Assembly (NCBI GenBank): GCA_003550325.1
Contig: QKWP01001241.1
Span: forward strand, 86,530-150,529
Length of the DNA: 64,000 bases
From: Gigaspora rosea
Taxonomy: Eukaryota > Glomeromycota > Glomeromycetes > Diversisporales > Gigasporaceae
Reading direction: 5' to 3'
The notes under the pieces: generated by a model
The model's database searches: none
Told to the model about the DNA's origin: nothing
The model's input: the letters and a program-made list of their open reading frames with translations, nothing else
Translations under genes and position numbers: made by a program
In this document: positions 47,102 to 59,260 of the stretch, piece after piece
Layout: every line of letters starts with the position of its first letter
Numbering within the stretch: the first letter of the stretch is position 1

Positions 47102-47884
47102 TATAAATATTCCAATTTTACTAAGTAAAACTCAAAAGTGCTATGAAGTAAACTTGTTCAAAACATCAAAATATACTAATAGTAAAAATTTGATGTTATT
47201 TGAACAACTTTTTATTAGTATATTTTTTAATTTTTTTAAAAAACTCAATATTTTGAAAATAAGCTACCTCATATTTTTTTTGTAATTTTTTAGCCAAAAA
47301 AGGTAGCTTTTTTCAAACACATAGTATTATTATCTAATATAATTTAATAAACTATCAGGAACTTTCAAAATATTTTTGATTAATCAATTTTGAATAGAAT
47401 TTGAATTTACAAGATAATCTAATTTGTTTGAGAATTATATTCTGAAAAAATAAAAAGCCAGATAATTTATATTATATTCAATTTTTTTAAACCTGATGCT
47501 TTGATTGCTAACAGGATGCAAATAGCATCACTTTAACTAAGTCTTATATTCAACATGGCCTTTCTAAATTGAAGGTCTTCTATATTTCAGATTTACATAT
47601 ACTATTACTATTATAATAAAGGCTATTCTAAATTCTTATTGTTTCCAACTAGATTTAACTAGAATTTAACCAGCTAACCTATTTATAACTGGAGGATTTA
47701 ACTAAAACTGTCTATTTTTTTTCAACCATATTTAACTAAATAATCTATCTACTACTTGAGGATTTAACGAAAACTAAGTTCTTTTTTTTCAACTGAAATT
47801 TTGGTAAAAGTATTCTGAACAACTTATGCATATTTGTGGCTTGTTTCAAGCAGAGTTCTGGTACAGTTTTTCACTTCATATACT

Positions 47885-47960
47885 CAATCTGACTTGAACT
47901 GGCAACCTTGAACTGGGACCTAAAAGCATAACTACTTTGCTATCAACCTATAGGTCTATT
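47885..47960 (-). other. tRNA-derived SINE head (A and B boxes)
   Basis: The minus strand reads GATAGCAAAGTAGTTATGC (A-box-like) and, 35-40 bases later, GCCAGTTCAAGTC with B box GTTCAAGTC (plus 47891-47899). Its AGGTTGCCAGTTCAAGTC parallels AGGTTGACAGTTCGAATC in the SINE-like element at 27.9 kb. No full cloverleaf. Confidence 0.55.
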
Positions 47961-48333
47961 ACATTCAATTTTAACTCTTAATATATGTATATAAAAAATT
48001 GTTATAATAACTCCTTTAAATTTAGTATGTTCATCAAATATAAATAAAATGATTGCTAATGACAAATTAGATTCAATAAAAGATCCATCATTAGCTATAC
48101 TAATAAATACAAAGTTATACTTATTATAATTAACAGAATATTCCTTTATAAATATTTAAATATTTTTACTTAATAACTTCAAAGTTAAAACCTTCAATTT
48201 TGGAGCAATATATGCAGAAATTCTAAATAATTCAATAAAATCCTAATTAAAAATAGTAAATTAAAGCATGTTAATTTCTTTAATATTCCTAATATATAAA
48301 GAAACTATATCTTTTTAATATATAAGGTTCTAG

Positions 48334-48427
48334 TGCTTTTTCTTGTAATAATTTTTTTAAACCAACTAAAAGTTATTATATGCTTTTTCTTGTAATAATT
48401 TTTTTAAACCAACTAAAAATTATTATA
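48334..48427. repeat. 47-base tandem duplication
   Basis: Two adjacent units starting TGCTTTTTCTTGTAATAATT, differing by one G/A. Unit length 47. Confidence 0.9.
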
Positions 48428-48429
48428 TT

Positions 48430-51080
48430 AAATATTAATTCATAATATTTGAATAGCAATGCTATATAATTTACAATTATTTGACTATTGTTTAAATTTT
48501 TTGCTATGTGAATATCTACTTGATTGTAGCTAAGAACAAATAGAAAATTACTATATATGTTTTATTTAGCTGTTAGAATATAAGGCAGATTATTTTAATG
48601 TTATAGACTTACAAATTTATTAGTATTTTCTTAAAATATAATTAGCACATGCTATTAGAATTATTTATCTTGTTACAGACTAAAGCATAATCAATTAATA
48701 TATAATAGAATAGTTTATAAAGTTTAATACAACAGTAAATATAATAATTATTTTAAATATATTATTCGAATAATTTTTTAAGTTATTGTTCTATTTAGAA
48801 TAAGATCTATTTTTACTAATATTCTTATTATGAAAAATTTTTTTACTTATTAAATAAAAATATCTAATAAAAGGTAATTAGAAACAAATTGATTATTAAT
48901 ATTTGTAACAAATATATTAATAGCTTTAATATCTATTCATATATCAAAAATAAAAAGAAAAAATTTGCCAATTTTTAAAAAGTGCCTATCACCATAATTT
49001 TGTTAAACTTATACAAAAATATCTTGATTTATAATTAAAGGTACTAATCTTTATTAATTATAGACTTTTTAAGAAGCAGTACTAAATTTTCATCAGTAGT
49101 AGACCTTTTAATAAGTGGCTTATTTGTGAACCTTCTAAAGAGTGATATCAATTTATTTTTTGTTGTAGTTCTTATAATTAGTGATAGCAACTATAATAAA
49201 AAAATAAACTGTAAAATTTAAGGATAGAGGGTATATAGATCATTTTTATATAGTTTTTATATGGTATTTTGAAATTTTCATATAAAATTAATATATGCTA
49301 CTAATAAAAACTTTTTTAAATTACAACTAATTTTTATTAAAATTTTACAAAATATAAATAAAACAATTTATCTATTATAGTAAAATTTTGAACTATTATT
49401 ATATTTAAAAAATATACTTGTATATATTATAAAGTTTTTCTGGGTTGGCCAAAAATTTTCTGGGTTGCACAAAATTGCTAATGCTGATTGGTCAATTTAT
49501 GTAAATTTATAAGTTAGTTTTATTATTAAATTTTAATACCCAATCTTTAAAATTTCATATCTTACTAAGTTTTTGACCAATTTTAATAATTTTACTATTA
49601 TTAGAATCAGAAAAACCTGCTCTGCAAACTTGGCTTAAAATATGATTAGTTTATTTATTATAATTTTTCATAAAATTAAATATAAAAAAAATTTACCATT
49701 AAGTTTATATATAATTTTAAAATAGTACCATCTACCTTTAAAAACAGAAAGAAAATATAAAATAAAAAAAAGTTAAAAAAAATATTAAAAAAAAGATGAA
49801 ATAAGAAAATAAATAAATATATAATAAAAGGTGTTCTTGTAAAGTGCCGGAAAGTCAAGTTATTTTCTTGCAAAGTTCTGAAAGAAGTAAAGGATAAAAT
49901 ATTTATATTTTCTTGATACTTTCTTTTTTTATTTTGATATTTATTATAAAGCTTTTGTCATAGTTAAATCTATTACTCTAGGATTTCGTAGTATTAATCA
50001 GAATTTGGAAATTATGTGATCAGTAATTTTGAACTTGTATAACTTTAATAAAAAAGTCTAAATATTGATTGCATGATTGATAGATTAACTATGTAGTAAT
50101 TAGTAATACAAATATAAATTAGTAATATATAAATAAGGTATTGATCCAAAGAGAGAGATACCAAGTGGCTTTTGACACTCTTAATAATAAGTTATTTTGT
50201 TTTGATCTATAATAGCTTTGAGTTTTTCTAAGTGAATAAACTGACTACTATGTGAATGTAGTAGGTAAAATTCTGTACAATATATTAGTTATTATTAGAT
50301 TGCCAAGTGAGTAAAAATTATTTGAAAAACTCTACAAATGCACAGTATACTGAAAATGGCTATGATACTATTAAAAAGCTTCTCTTATTGCATTTCCTTT
50401 TAATAACTTTAAAAATTAGGATTAGCACTTAAGTTGCACACTTTAACTAAAATTTATAAAACCTACATTTAGCTAACTTTTATATTCTTTACAAAAACAC
50501 CAAACAGGAAATAGTAATGCTTTTAAATATGGATTAATTTTAAATTTGATTTAAAGGTTTTCAAAATAAACTTAAATTTATTGCTAAACTTAAGTTCAAT
50601 TTTATATCTAAAGTGCTTAACTTTCTAATATTGTATATATGCATTAATAAAAAGCCTATCAATTCTTATAGTAGTAATTTTACATTTATAGGTTTTTACT
50701 AATAGGTTGGAATTTATTGATAGTTCTAGTGTAAGTTTAAACTTACAAACTGTACATATCAATATATTATATTGATATTTATTTATTTTTTTGTACAATA
50801 TCACATCTCAGAATAAATTAGTAAAAAATACTGTAATTAATTAATTGTATAATATTATATAAAGTTCAATTTATTTAAATTACATTAATGAAAATTTTTT
50901 TAAATAGTAAAAAAATTTAATTTTAGTAATTAATTTTAATAACTTTATTGCTATTTTTGAACTAGTACAATAGTAACTATGAATTCTGCATATAATTTTT
51001 TTTTAAAATACATATCTTGGAACTTAGAACCTTTTTATTCAAGATATTAGAGCCATAGGTAGCTACATAGAAATTTACTA
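48430..51080. other. AT-rich spacer
   Basis: No gene recognised. One degenerate copy of the foldback core occurs at about 49562-49627 (GACCAATTTTAATAATTTTA…AGAATCAG). A minus-strand frame at 49676-49873 is Phe/Leu-rich and motif-free. A tRNA-like trace (AGGTTCTAAGTTCC on the minus strand) lies near 51020-51060. Confidence 0.35.
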
Positions 51081-51082
51081 GT

Positions 51083-51290
51083 ATTTGTTATATTAACAAG
51101 AGTACAACTAGCTATATTTGCAACTTTTGGGTATCTATTTAAATAACAACTCTAGAGTTCTACACTAGCTACTATACCTGCAACCTATATACTGTATTGC
51201 CTATTTAAACCCTCTAATTTCTGTCTGTTTTACCAACTTATCCTATAATAATAATACAACTTTTTAATATATTAGTCAGTTGAGATTCAT
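51083..51290 (-). mobile_element. AT-eroded relative of the 27.3-28.0 kb SINE-like element
   Basis: Direct comparison with 27390-27580 shows shared order: AACTAGC, GCAACTTTTGG, GTTCTACACTAGCT, ATACCTGCAACC, TTGCCTATTTAAACCCTCT. Most differences replace C/G with T/A here. Only the 3' half of the element is recognisable. The plus-strand frame 51280-51579 that follows is not interpreted as a gene. Confidence 0.6.
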
Positions 51291-51780
51291 ACTAAATACT
51301 TATCTATTGTATTTAGAATCTAGCCAGGTAATCTTAGTCTTGTTATCTTTAATAGGAGACTTAATAGAGTGGTACCTGATTCCATTTCAGATATTTATTT
51401 ATACTTTAGCAGGAAGCATATTCACTGAGATTATACTTGTAGTCAAAGATTACCTTAAACTATTATTATTGTTTACTTTAGCTCTTGTAAAATTTACCAA
51501 CTCTAGTACTCTTCTTCTTTCCTATACAACTAATCTAGTTAGTCTAAAAAAATTGGTTAGCCAGGCTTTAGATACTTAATAAACTTTCTTTTTTTGGTTA
51601 ATGCTTTTGTAATGCATGCTCTTTTTTTTAGTATAACTCTAGCAATCAGATTAGTATGCTCTTTTTTGTTATAAAGGCTTTTATCTATTTGTTTCTAGTT
51701 CAAGTATTGCGAAAGCTAGCTACTCTTTATTCAGATCTTGCCAAGCCATTTTTGCTTCTGCAACATCCCTAGGTTTCTGT

Positions 51781-52219
51781 GCATATGCTCCAATTTTTGG
51801 AATTTATAAAAAAAGCTTATTTTTTTAAAACTTTAAAGCTAAATAATTTTTGATCTACTGGTCCATTTTAAATGATTTTACTACCAAACTGTTTATCTCT
51901 TTAAGATAATTCCAATAAGCTAAAAATCATAAAAACCCAATCACAGAGTTATAAAAATGTTCTATCAAATAGGTGACACATCTAAAATTAATTTAATATA
52001 GATCAAACCAATTTCAGGTGTATTACCTATTTGATAGTACATTTTCTCATGAACCTATAATTGGATTTTTATAATTTTGGACTTGTTGGAATTGTCTCAA
52101 AGAGATGAATATTTTGGTAGTAAAATTATTTTTAAATGGACTAGTAGATCAAAAATTATATAGCTTTAAAGTTTTAAAAAAATAAGCTTTTTTTATAAAT
52201 TCCAAAAATTGGAGCATAT
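51781..52219. mobile_element. 440-base palindromic element with core GATCTACTGGTCC
   Basis: The outer arms GCATATGCTCCAATTTTTGG and CCAAAAATTGGAGCATAT pair. Pairing continues through AAAAAGCTTATTTTTTTAAA, AATTTTTGATCTACTGGTCC / GGACTAGTAGATCAAAAATT, GATAATTCCAATAAG and AAAAACCCAATCA. The inner segment pairs GTGTATTACCTATTTGATAG with CTATCAAATAGGTGACAC. The arms span nearly the full element. The core equals that at 13591 and 9335. Confidence 0.8.
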
Positions 52220-52596
52220 AGCTAGCATTATACTAGCTCCAAAATTTAGTATGTCCCAGATATATATGAGGATAAAATTGTTTTAGGTACTAAATCTGAA
52301 ATTAAAATTTGAAGAAGAAATTGTTTTTGACCTATTTTACTTAAAAAACGAAATTATTTGATACTTTTTTGAATAGACGAAATTATAAGGAACATATCTA
52401 TATAAATTTTATTTGCTCTTTATTATCAAAAATTTTAATTTTCTCCAATGAAGACGAAATAGGCCTTTTTTAAAAATCAATTTCGGCGGTATCACTAGAC
52501 CCAGATTACAAATTCTATAATCTAACTATAGTGAGGTTATATAGTCATACTATAATGCAAATATTGTATATGTTAATAGTATAATCATCTTTTGTA

Positions 52597-52672
52597 GAAT
52601 TTGAACTTGGAGCCTTTTTAATTATATGAGCTTTGGGAATGACAACAATACAACTAAACTACATTGTTATAG
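52597..52672 (-). other. tRNA-derived relic with A and B boxes
   Basis: On the minus strand AATGTAGTTTAGTTGTATTG is A-box-like and GGCTCCAAGTTCAAATTC contains the B-box-like GTTCAAATTC about 45 bases later. It resembles a decayed tRNA or tRNA-SINE head. No neighbouring body or A tail identified. Confidence 0.5.
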
Positions 52673-52680
52673 GGTTTTAT

Positions 52681-53157
52681 AATTTAGTGCACTCTGCACT
52701 GTAGTGCACTTTATAGTAACAAATACAAACAATAATTAAAGTTAGAATTAGTATTAAAATTAGGTTTAAAGTTAGAATAAAAAATTAAGAGGAGCATTTT
52801 TTGTTAGTAACACAACAGGGTTACCCTAGTAAAATTTTGAGATACATCAAAGAGGTGCACCTATAGATGCCGGTGAAATTATTTTTCTTATAAAATTTTT
52901 TGTTGAAATTGTTGAAATTATTTGATATTTAAATTGGTAAAATTGGTGAAATTAATTTTTTACTATAAAAATTCATTTAAATTATATAAAATATTAATTA
53001 AAACTAAACTCAATCAAATACAATAGTTGTTTTATAATTAATTTTAAAAATATTAAAAATGTTAAAATTTTTGTTAAACTTATTGTTGAAATTAAAAAAA
53101 AAATTAAAATGAATTTCACTGCCATCTATAGGTGCATTGCAGTGCGGGTGTACTAAA
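52681..53157 (-). mobile_element. TGCACTGYAGTGC element, copy 2, split by a nested insertion
   Basis: The ends AATTTAGTGCACTCTGCACT and GCAGTGCGGGTGTACTAAATT (one base trimmed) are inverted. The interior TTACCCTAGTAAAATTTTGA matches the complement of copy 1 at 25675-25740. A 269-base insertion at 52862-53130 separates GGTGCA from its continuation TTGCAGTG. Confidence 0.7.
52862..53130. mobile_element. 269-base nested MITE TATAGATGCC
   Basis: The ends TATAGATGCCGGTGAAATT and AATTTCACTGCCATCTATA pair with two mismatches. The flanks GGTGCACC (52854-52861) and GGTGCATT (53131-53138) differ only by C/T. The uninterrupted relative at 25617-25853 reads GGTGCACTGCAG at the equivalent point, which confirms the empty site. 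The interior is A/T-only. Confidence 0.8.
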
Positions 53158-53159
53158 TT

Positions 53160-54200
53160 TTAAAACTCATTGTTATATCTCTTAATTTTGTTATTATAAT
53201 ACTTATTCCTTAATTTGTTATACAGGCATATTTGCCTGCGAAAATTTTAAAATTTTAAATTTTTTAAATAAAACCTTAAATATTAATTTAGCTATATACT
53301 TTCTAAATAGAAATAATAATATTAGTTCTGTTTTATCAACTTTATTATAAAATTTTTTTTAAAATTATTAAAAAACTTTGGTGTAATAAAAGTTTAAAGT
53401 TTTTGTTTTGGAACTTTTACTATAGAATTTTTTCTTTAGGTTTTTTCAAATTTTATATGTTCCCGTCTATAAAAAAAATTTTCACTTCTAATACAAGTCT
53501 TAATTTTTACAAGTAAATCATATAAAGTCAAATAATAAAAGTTGTCATCCTTTATATAAATTACAATATTGTATCAGAAACTATATTCTTAAAACCAATA
53601 TTTAAAGAATTCGCCAAGATATTGTAAAATATTTTTTTGGTTAAAAAATTTCTTTAAACTTTAATATTTTCAGCTTATAAGCAACATAAACTTTTTGTCT
53701 TATAATATAAATTTAAATAATTCAAAAATATAATTCTTGTTTTTAAATATTATAATACCAAATTTTATTTAATTATATTAAATGATTAAAAAAATAGATC
53801 AGAGCTATATTTATAGTAATTATACAGGCAAATTTGCCTGCAAAGTAGTACAAACTAAGGATACAGAATTTATTATTATTATAATAATAAATAAAAAATA
53901 AAATTCTAATCTATATAAATTTTAAATTATAAGTAAAAAACTTAATATATCTAGAATTTAATTCTAAAAAAATAAACAAGAGATTAAGTATATATAGTTT
54001 ATATATACTATTGTTATTTATTATTTTATATTTTTATATTTTTATTTATTTGCCTATATAATTATTGTAAGAGATTATAATAAAATTTAGATTAAAATGA
54101 AATTATAATATAAAATCTTGAAAAATAAATTTTTTTGTAATACATTTTTTAGGGTTTAGAGTTAGAGTTAGGGTTTATTTTAAAGTAAAATTATATAGTC
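53160..54200. other. AT-rich spacer with two CAGGCAAATTTGCCTG palindromes
   Basis: TTATACAGGCATATTTGCCTGC at 53218-53238 and TTATACAGGCAAATTTGCCTGC near 53822-53842 are the only notable words. Similar CAGRC…TTTRCTTGC ends bound 57735-59605, so they may be ends of a decayed element. Telomere-like TTAGAGTTAGAGTTAGGG at 54155-54172. Confidence 0.4.
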
Positions 54201-54401
54201 AGATCTCTATAAGTGCACTCCTCTGAGACTATATATTAGCATGCACTTAGAGAGTGTGGGTAGCACTTATTGAATTGTAGGTTTGTGTTATAAATTTTAT
54301 ATCCAAACAAAAAATAATTTTTAGCTACTAGATATATAGCTGTTCTTATTGGTTTAATAAAGTAGCTATACAATATAGTTATACTAAAACCAGAAATATA
54401 A

Positions 54402-55360
54402 TAGTCACAAGACATGTCCCAATGAGTGCTGTTACTTATAAATCAAATGAGTTAACTCACCCAATTTTATATATAAATTTATGCAAAAAAAATTAGTTAA
54501 ATTAAATTTATTTAAACATATACATATAAACTTTTCTTTAAATTTTATATATATATTCTTTAGCATTTAATAATCTTTAATTTAAAGTTTTAGATCTTAA
54601 CTCCAAGTAGTTTGAAAAGAATCTTTCTTTAAAGTTAGTCAATTCTTTACTATATTCTTTAAGTCAAATAACTGACTTACCCTAGCAATAATATGATTGG
54701 TTAAAAATCCTTTAAAGATTAAAGAAGATTCTATTAAGTAAATGTTTCTTGTACCGGTTCTTCTGATTCTAATGGTAGTTAGATCATTAAAATTGGCCCA
54801 GTGGATCCCAATATACTTGGGATCAAAGAAGAGAACATAAGATCTGCAAATTCACTATTACACAAAGTATTATAAACTATAATACTTTGTAATAGCGAAT
54901 TTGCAGATCCTTATGTTCTCTTCTTTGAACCCAAATATTTTGGGATCCACTGGGCCAATTTTAATGATCTAACTACTATTAGAATCAGAAGAACCGGCAC
55001 AAGAAACCTTTAATTAATAGAATCTTCTTTAATCTTTAAAGGATTTTTAACCAATCATATTATTGCTTTAAATAATAATGTAATTTTACAGGGGTTGTAA
55101 AGATAAAAATACATTAACTTTAAAGGAAGATTCTTTTTAAACTATTTGGAATTAAGAACTAAAACTTAAAACTAAAGATTATTAAATGCTAAAGAATATA
55201 TATTTAAAATTTAAAGAAAGATTTATATGTATATTTTTAAATAAATTTAATTTAATTAATTTTTTTGTATAAATTTATATATAAAATTGGATAAGCCAAC
55301 CTATTTAATTTATATGTAACAACATTTTAAACCCCTGTACGAGGACATGTCCTGTGACTG
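54402..55360. mobile_element. 959-base near-complete palindrome with TAGTCACARGACATGTCC ends
   Basis: The left end TAGTCACAAGACATGTCC is mirrored by GGACATGTCCTGTGACTG. The flanks AAATATAA and ATAAATAA agree at 6 of 8 positions. The arms of about 450 bases remain complementary, for example AAAGATTAAAGAAGATTCTA / TAGAATCTTCTTTAATCTTT and TTGGTTAAAAATCCTTTAAA / TTTAAAGGATTTTTAACCAA. The centre holds TAATACTTTGTAATAGCG and its complement around the core GATCCCA…GGCCCAGTGGATC. Among the longest hairpins in the window. Confidence 0.8.
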
Positions 55361-57080
55361 ATAAATAATGCTTTTGTAATATTATAAAGATTTTTACTTT
55401 TACAAAATAATGCACAGAGGTTAAAAGTTATCACAATTATAATTATTCATTATACATGGTACATATATATATACTTATATACTATTATGCAGTATGTATT
55501 AGCTTACTATATTAATTTGCTCAGTTGGCTTTATTATTGGATTTGATTTGGATTGTTGCAGGTATTTAGCTATATTTAATCACTAGTATTTGTAAATTAT
55601 TAATGTATCCAATCAGATTTTAGATTTATTAATAAATACAAAACTTCTTAATATGAGATTCTATTTTTAACAAGCATATCAGATATATATATAATTATTT
55701 TTTATAATACTTCACCTTGTAAATAACCTTACTAATGCTTATTTATTAATCAAAATAAATTATTTATTTCTAATTTTATTGATTAAGATATTTAAATTAT
55801 ATTTATTTTTTTTTATTCAAGTTAGTAAATAAAAATATAATACTATTTAACTATTAATATATTTAAATTACCTATTTATTTTTTAATTAATTTTTTTTAT
55901 GTGAATCTATATGCATCAATATGCTAAGTTTAAAATTAAAATACACATATTCATATTTTTAGCTTATATAATATATTTTGAAAAATTATAATATAAAATA
56001 GGATTAATTGATTTGTAACCGTAGGTTACAAAATAAATTTATAACCGTAAATACTAAGATCAGGTATAACATGACTATCAAACCAAACTTTCTATAAAAA
56101 TAAAACCATGCGATTAAGGTTAGGGTTAGAGTTTTAATGCGCAGTCTAAGATCGATTTCATTCTTATTCGAACTCCTTAGTTAGACGTAGCTATGTTTGT
56201 AAAGTTGACAAGGTAACCAAGTTCACCAGATAGGCATCCTTTTTATACTCTATCAAACTATTACAAACTCCTAACTATAAAACACTATTTTTCTTTGAAA
56301 AATATTTGCACTTGATATACTAATCGGATAACCCGATTTAAAATAGAACTTTATTTTTAGAAATTAATTTAATTTCTTTTATTATAAATTTCTATTTACG
56401 GACGTATTTTAAATAAAATTAATTAATTTAATTAATTATTAATTAAAATTATCCTTTATTTGTTTCATTTTAATAATTAAATGATTACAAATATGTATTG
56501 TAATTTATGCAAATTAATTATTTGAATAATTATTATTAATTATTTAATTAAAACGATATTATTATTTATATTAAATCTATTTTATTTATATAATCAGAAA
56601 TTAAATACTTAGAATATACCCAAATTTGGAAAAAAGCCAGATCTTCCGACGGACCCCCAAATAAGGTATATCCGATCCGTTATCTAATTAAAATAATCTT
56701 CCGAATATATTAGATGTTCAATGAACTTCTTTTTAAAACTAAGTTTTACCGATTAGGTTTATTTATTTATCCGATTCCGGATTTCGAGTAAATTTATTTA
56801 TAGGAAATTAAAAATTACTATAAATAGTATAAATAATATATACATTAACCGTTCCTAATTAGGATCAGGGTTACTTAGAAAGGCTAGGGCTACCTTTTTT
56901 AGATTTAATATAACCATATTTGGGATTTACAATTATAATTAGGGTTTCCTTTTTAGGACTTAATATATCCTTTTTAGAAAATTAATATAACCAAATATAG
57001 AAACAATGCTAAAACCTTATTTAACCTATTTAGGGTTATATATGATTAGTGTTAGCTTTCTAGGGGTCGCTCGGCCGTTT
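55361..57080. other. Spacer, partly GC-richer at 56100-57060
   Basis: The region 56600-56880 has words like GACGGACCCCCAAATAAGG and GATTCCGGATTTCGAG and stands out from the A/T background. Telomere-like AAGGTTAGGGTTAGAG at 56116-56131. No frame or repeat pair recognised. Confidence 0.35.
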
Positions 57081-57082
57081 GT

Positions 57083-57600
57083 GATTGGTCAAAAACCCTG
57101 TTACATATAAAAAAACAAGACAGATTTTTATTGGCTACTTGTCGTGTTTATATTAAAATATAAGACCAATTTGATTGGTTAATAGACGTGTATAATTTGC
57201 TTACATTCTAGGGTTAGGTTTATTATAATAAAATATAAGACGCAATTTGATTGGTCAAAAAACCCGTTACATATAAAAAAATAAGACAGATTTTTATTGG
57301 CTATTTGTCGCATTTATAATAAAATATAAGACGCGATTTGATTGGTTGGACTTTTATAACTTAGTAAGTGGTAGGTTATATATGTTTCAGGTTGGTTTCT
57401 GGGGCTAGGGTTGGACATTCAATAAACAATTTGAATTTTATTGGATAAAATTTTTATATGTAGAGCATATAGAAGCTGACTTGAATGAATTTAATTTGTC
57501 AAAAAAGCTGTTATATAGAAAGAAACTAGACGGGATTTTATTGGTTATTAGACGTGTCTATAATAAAATAGAAGACGCAATTTGATTGCTTAACAGACGT
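57083..57600 (+). repeat. Tandem units containing GATTGGTCAAAAA (CCAAT-like)
   Basis: A unit of about 166 bases beginning GATTGGTCAAAAACCCTGTT and containing TTTTTATTGGCTACTTGTCG and AAAATATAAGACGCAATTTG occurs at 57083 and 57249, with a diverged third at about 57490. Each unit contains several ATTGG words, the complement of CCAAT boxes. Confidence 0.75.
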
Positions 57601-57627
57601 AACTGAGATTTTAATTTGTTTATGTTC

Positions 57628-57647
57628 TAGGGTTAGGGTTAGGGTTA
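57628..57647. repeat. Interstitial telomere-like (TTAGGG)3
   Basis: TAGGGTTAGGGTTAGGGTTA, three exact units. Similar short runs lie at 40864-40877, 42889-42907, 43021-43045, 54155-54172 and 56116-56131. Confidence 0.85.
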
Positions 57648-57942
57648 TCCGCATTTTATTACTATATAATATGGTAGGTTATATGAAATGTGTTTGGGGT
57701 TCGAGCTGTCCAATTAAATTATTCCTTTATCTGTTTTGCAGACTAATTTACTTGCAAAATTAATTTTTTGTATAATTGCTATAAAGTTTTTTTAAAAAAT
57801 ATTTAAATTAATTTAATTATTTAAATACAATACTTTTGGCAAAATATTAATTTTAATTTTGATTTTTTAAAATTTTTACTAATTAAAAATTATATTTTTG
57901 TCTATATAAAATTATATAAAAAATTTTAAATTTTCAACAATA

Positions 57943-58215
57943 AATAACTATTGATTTACTGAACCATTTTGGATATTTTATCTACCAAAATAATTATCTA
58001 AATAAGATGATTTTAATAAACCTAAAATTGCTAAAATTTGATTACAGGATTCTAAGATCGATTATAGTTAATTTATATTCATATCTAATCTTTATTAATT
58101 TTATAAGTCTGTAATCAGTTTTAACGATTTTGAATTCATTAGAATTATCATGCTAAAATAATTATATTGTAGTTAAATTATCTAAAATAAATAAGTAGAT
58201 CAAAAGTTATTCAAT
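57943..58215. repeat. Foldback with core TTGATTTACTGAACC
   Basis: AATAACTATTGATTTACTGA pairs with AAGTAGATCAAAAGTTATT, then ACCAAAATAATTATC / AAAATAATTATATTG and AAAATTTGATTACAGG / CTGTAATCAGTTTTAACG. It has the layout of 13591-13900, with C/G mostly replaced by T/A. Confidence 0.7.
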
Positions 58216-58264
58216 TTAAAAATTTTTAATATATTAATAATAATTTTAATAATATAAATATAAT

Positions 58265-59260
58265 TAGTGATGGGCAACGTGTGGGATTCGTGCATAATCC
58301 CGCGTGGAATCCTGTGCGGGATGCGCTAAATTTAAAAACTCCCGCGCAGGATTTTTAATATAAGATTTTCTGGCCTGTTTTAGCATATCATCTGGCCCGC
58401 ATTAACAAATAATCCGGCCTACTTTAACATAAGTGGGCCAATTCCTAATTAGTATTTGATGTATTTACCTAAAAATATTAAATATTTTATTTATTTTCGT
58501 TTCACATATATACATGCGTACATAGATAATGCGCAAACTGTACGTTGAAATAAATTTTTTAAATTTTCATGATTAATAAAGTGGCAATCTAGACTTTTAA
58601 TTTCTTGCACGAATAATACACCAAGAATATTGTGTACCATATGAGAGAAAATATCCAATTTCATGATTATTTAATATGAATGATAAGGTTAAATAAAATT
58701 CGAGCCAATTAGTTATGTAATTCAGAAATTATAAGCTGATTATGAATTTCTTATGAGTCGTTTATGAATTTTTGTATATATATAACCTAGTTATAAGTTT
58801 TTGTACGTATGTACAGTACCTGATCACTTATAAATTTTAGCACATTTATACCTAATTATGCACCTGATTATTTATAAATTTTTATACGCTTATGATTGAT
58901 CACTTTGTTACCATTATAATTTTTAAATATATATTTATATAATAATATTTTAAAAATTGATAAAATTAAGGCAAATCCGAATTGATGAATTTAATAATTA
59001 TAAGATTCAAATGTATTAAAAGTAGGTAAAATCTATATAAGCATTTTTATTTGTAATAAATGTAGTTATATTTATAAGAAATGATTATTATTTTAACTAG
59101 AAATTACATTCTTAGTGATGATATATATATAAATATTTATTAATCGTGAAAATTCCGAAACTCTACTCGATCCTGCGAATCCTGCGAATCCTGCGCTATC
59201 CCGCGTGGGATCTCACATCCTGTGTGGGATTTTTGAAAAATCGGGATTTGCCCATCACTA
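58265..59260. mobile_element. 996-base hAT-like element TAGTGATGGGCAA
   Basis: The ends TAGTGATGGGCAA and TTTGCCCATCACTA are complementary, a common hAT terminus. The flanks AATATAAT (58257-58264) and AAAATAAT (59261-59268) match at 7 of 8 positions. Both ends carry clusters of ATCCCGCGTGGGAT / AATCCTGCG words (58285-58350, 59170-59235), typical of subterminal binding sites. The GC-rich ends contrast with an AT-rich, non-coding interior. Confidence 0.85.

Noticed and set aside
46986..47285. 99-codon plus-strand frame
   Set aside because: It begins inside the Tc1-like MITE and runs into AT filler.
51280..51579. 99-codon plus-strand frame
   Set aside because: Composition is Leu/Ile/Ser only with no motif, and it abuts an eroded SINE-like copy read on the other strand.
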